Source of the DNA: an uncultured Collinsella sp. | GTDB lineage: Bacteria > Actinomycetota > Coriobacteriia > Coriobacteriales > Coriobacteriaceae | Length of the DNA: 6,354 nt | Assembly: GCA_938045085.1 (NCBI GenBank) | Contig: CALINZ010000236.1 | Span: forward strand, 1 to 6,354 | Direction: 5' to 3' | In this document: positions 6,097 through 6,354 of the stretch, piece by piece | Position numbering within the stretch: position 1 is the stretch's first letter | Layout of the letters: each line of letters starts with the position of its first letter | Position numbers and translations under genes: made by a program | The notes under the pieces: generated by a model | Databases searched by the model: none | The model's input: the letters and a program-made list of their open reading frames with translations, nothing else | Told to the model about the DNA's origin: nothing

Positions 6097-6354
6097 ATGA
6101 TTTCCATGCGTGAGGCGTATGAGAAGATCGGCGCTAATTATGATGACGCGTGCGCTCGGCTGATGGGCGAGGAAATGCTTGCCCGCTTTGCCCTCAAGTT
6201 TTTGGATGACGAGAGCATGGACAAGCTGGAGGCCGCCATGGCGGCAGGAGACGCCGAAGGTGCGTTTATGGCAGCGCACACGCTCAAGGGCGTGAGCCAG
6301 AACCTGGGATTCGATAATCTGTACGAGCCGGCGGTTGTGGTGACCGAAGCACTG
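6097..6354 (+). CDS. Histidine phosphotransfer (Hpt) protein, 3' end outside window
   Basis: The first 86 codons are present and the frame is open to the window edge; full Hpt proteins are usually 100 to 130 residues. The phospho-accepting motif AAHTLKGVSQNLGF (59-72) gives His61 with the typical HxLKG and downstream NLG. The surrounding sequence has the helical, acidic character of the Hpt four-helix bundle. It is soluble and carries phosphate between a hybrid kinase's receiver and another receiver. ATG at 6097 has AAAGGAG (6081-6087) nine bases upstream. It starts 23 bases after the stop codon of the HD-GYP gene, so the two are almost certainly one operon. The obvious partner is the receiver domain of that upstream protein (Asp323). 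No kinase is seen in the window; it may follow downstream or lie elsewhere. Confidence 0.9.
   Translation, partial: MISMREAYEKIGANYDDACARLMGEEMLARFALKFLDDESMDKLEAAMAAGDAEGAFMAAHTLKGVSQNLGFDNLYEPAVVVTEAL

Noticed and set aside
4217..6279. Long minus-strand open frames across the GGDEF/REC/HD-GYP and Hpt genes
   Set aside because: The plus-strand proteins have clear multi-domain motifs throughout; the antisense frames have none.

Overview
This looks like a chromosomal segment of a GC-rich Gram-positive bacterium. The best guess is an actinobacterium of the Coriobacteriia, probably close to the gut genus Collinsella. The guess rests on codon use, the mix of genes and the style of the intergenic palindromes. 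It was made by recognition and not by a database search. There is no sign of phage, plasmid, insertion sequence, CRISPR array or RNA gene.

Left part (1-2958, minus strand). Three housekeeping-type genes read leftward. From the right they are a radical SAM protein of the TYW1-like COG0731 type (2182-2958), a type I methionine aminopeptidase with an N-terminal SEC-C zinc motif (map, 1134-2021), and a D-2-hydroxyacid dehydrogenase (66-1001) that starts with GTG. They are separated by hairpins and so are probably separate transcripts. A near-perfect 67-base hairpin lies between the radical SAM gene and map. A textbook intrinsic terminator follows map. An 11-bp inverted repeat sits in the leader of the dehydrogenase, directly upstream of its ribosome binding site.

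Middle (2959-4192). A 225-base divergent intergenic region carries two small inverted repeats. An alpha/beta hydrolase of an actinobacterial-looking subfamily follows on the plus strand (3184-3981). The next 211-base gap holds a good sigma70-type promoter (TTGCCA, 17 bases, GATAAT) and three copies of a TAACGAWW motif.

Right part (4193-6354, plus strand). This is the most interesting section. One 626-residue protein joins a cysteine-bearing PAS-like N-terminus, a degenerate GGDEF domain (GCDKF, with the c-di-GMP-binding RxxD I-site kept at the right spacing), an internal receiver domain and a complete HD-GYP phosphodiesterase domain. Twenty-three bases later comes a histidine phosphotransfer (Hpt) gene that runs off the window. 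Together they suggest a phosphorelay that controls c-di-GMP breakdown. The Hpt would pass phosphate to or from the receiver, and the inactive GGDEF domain would sense c-di-GMP. No histidine kinase is visible in the window, so its source is unknown.
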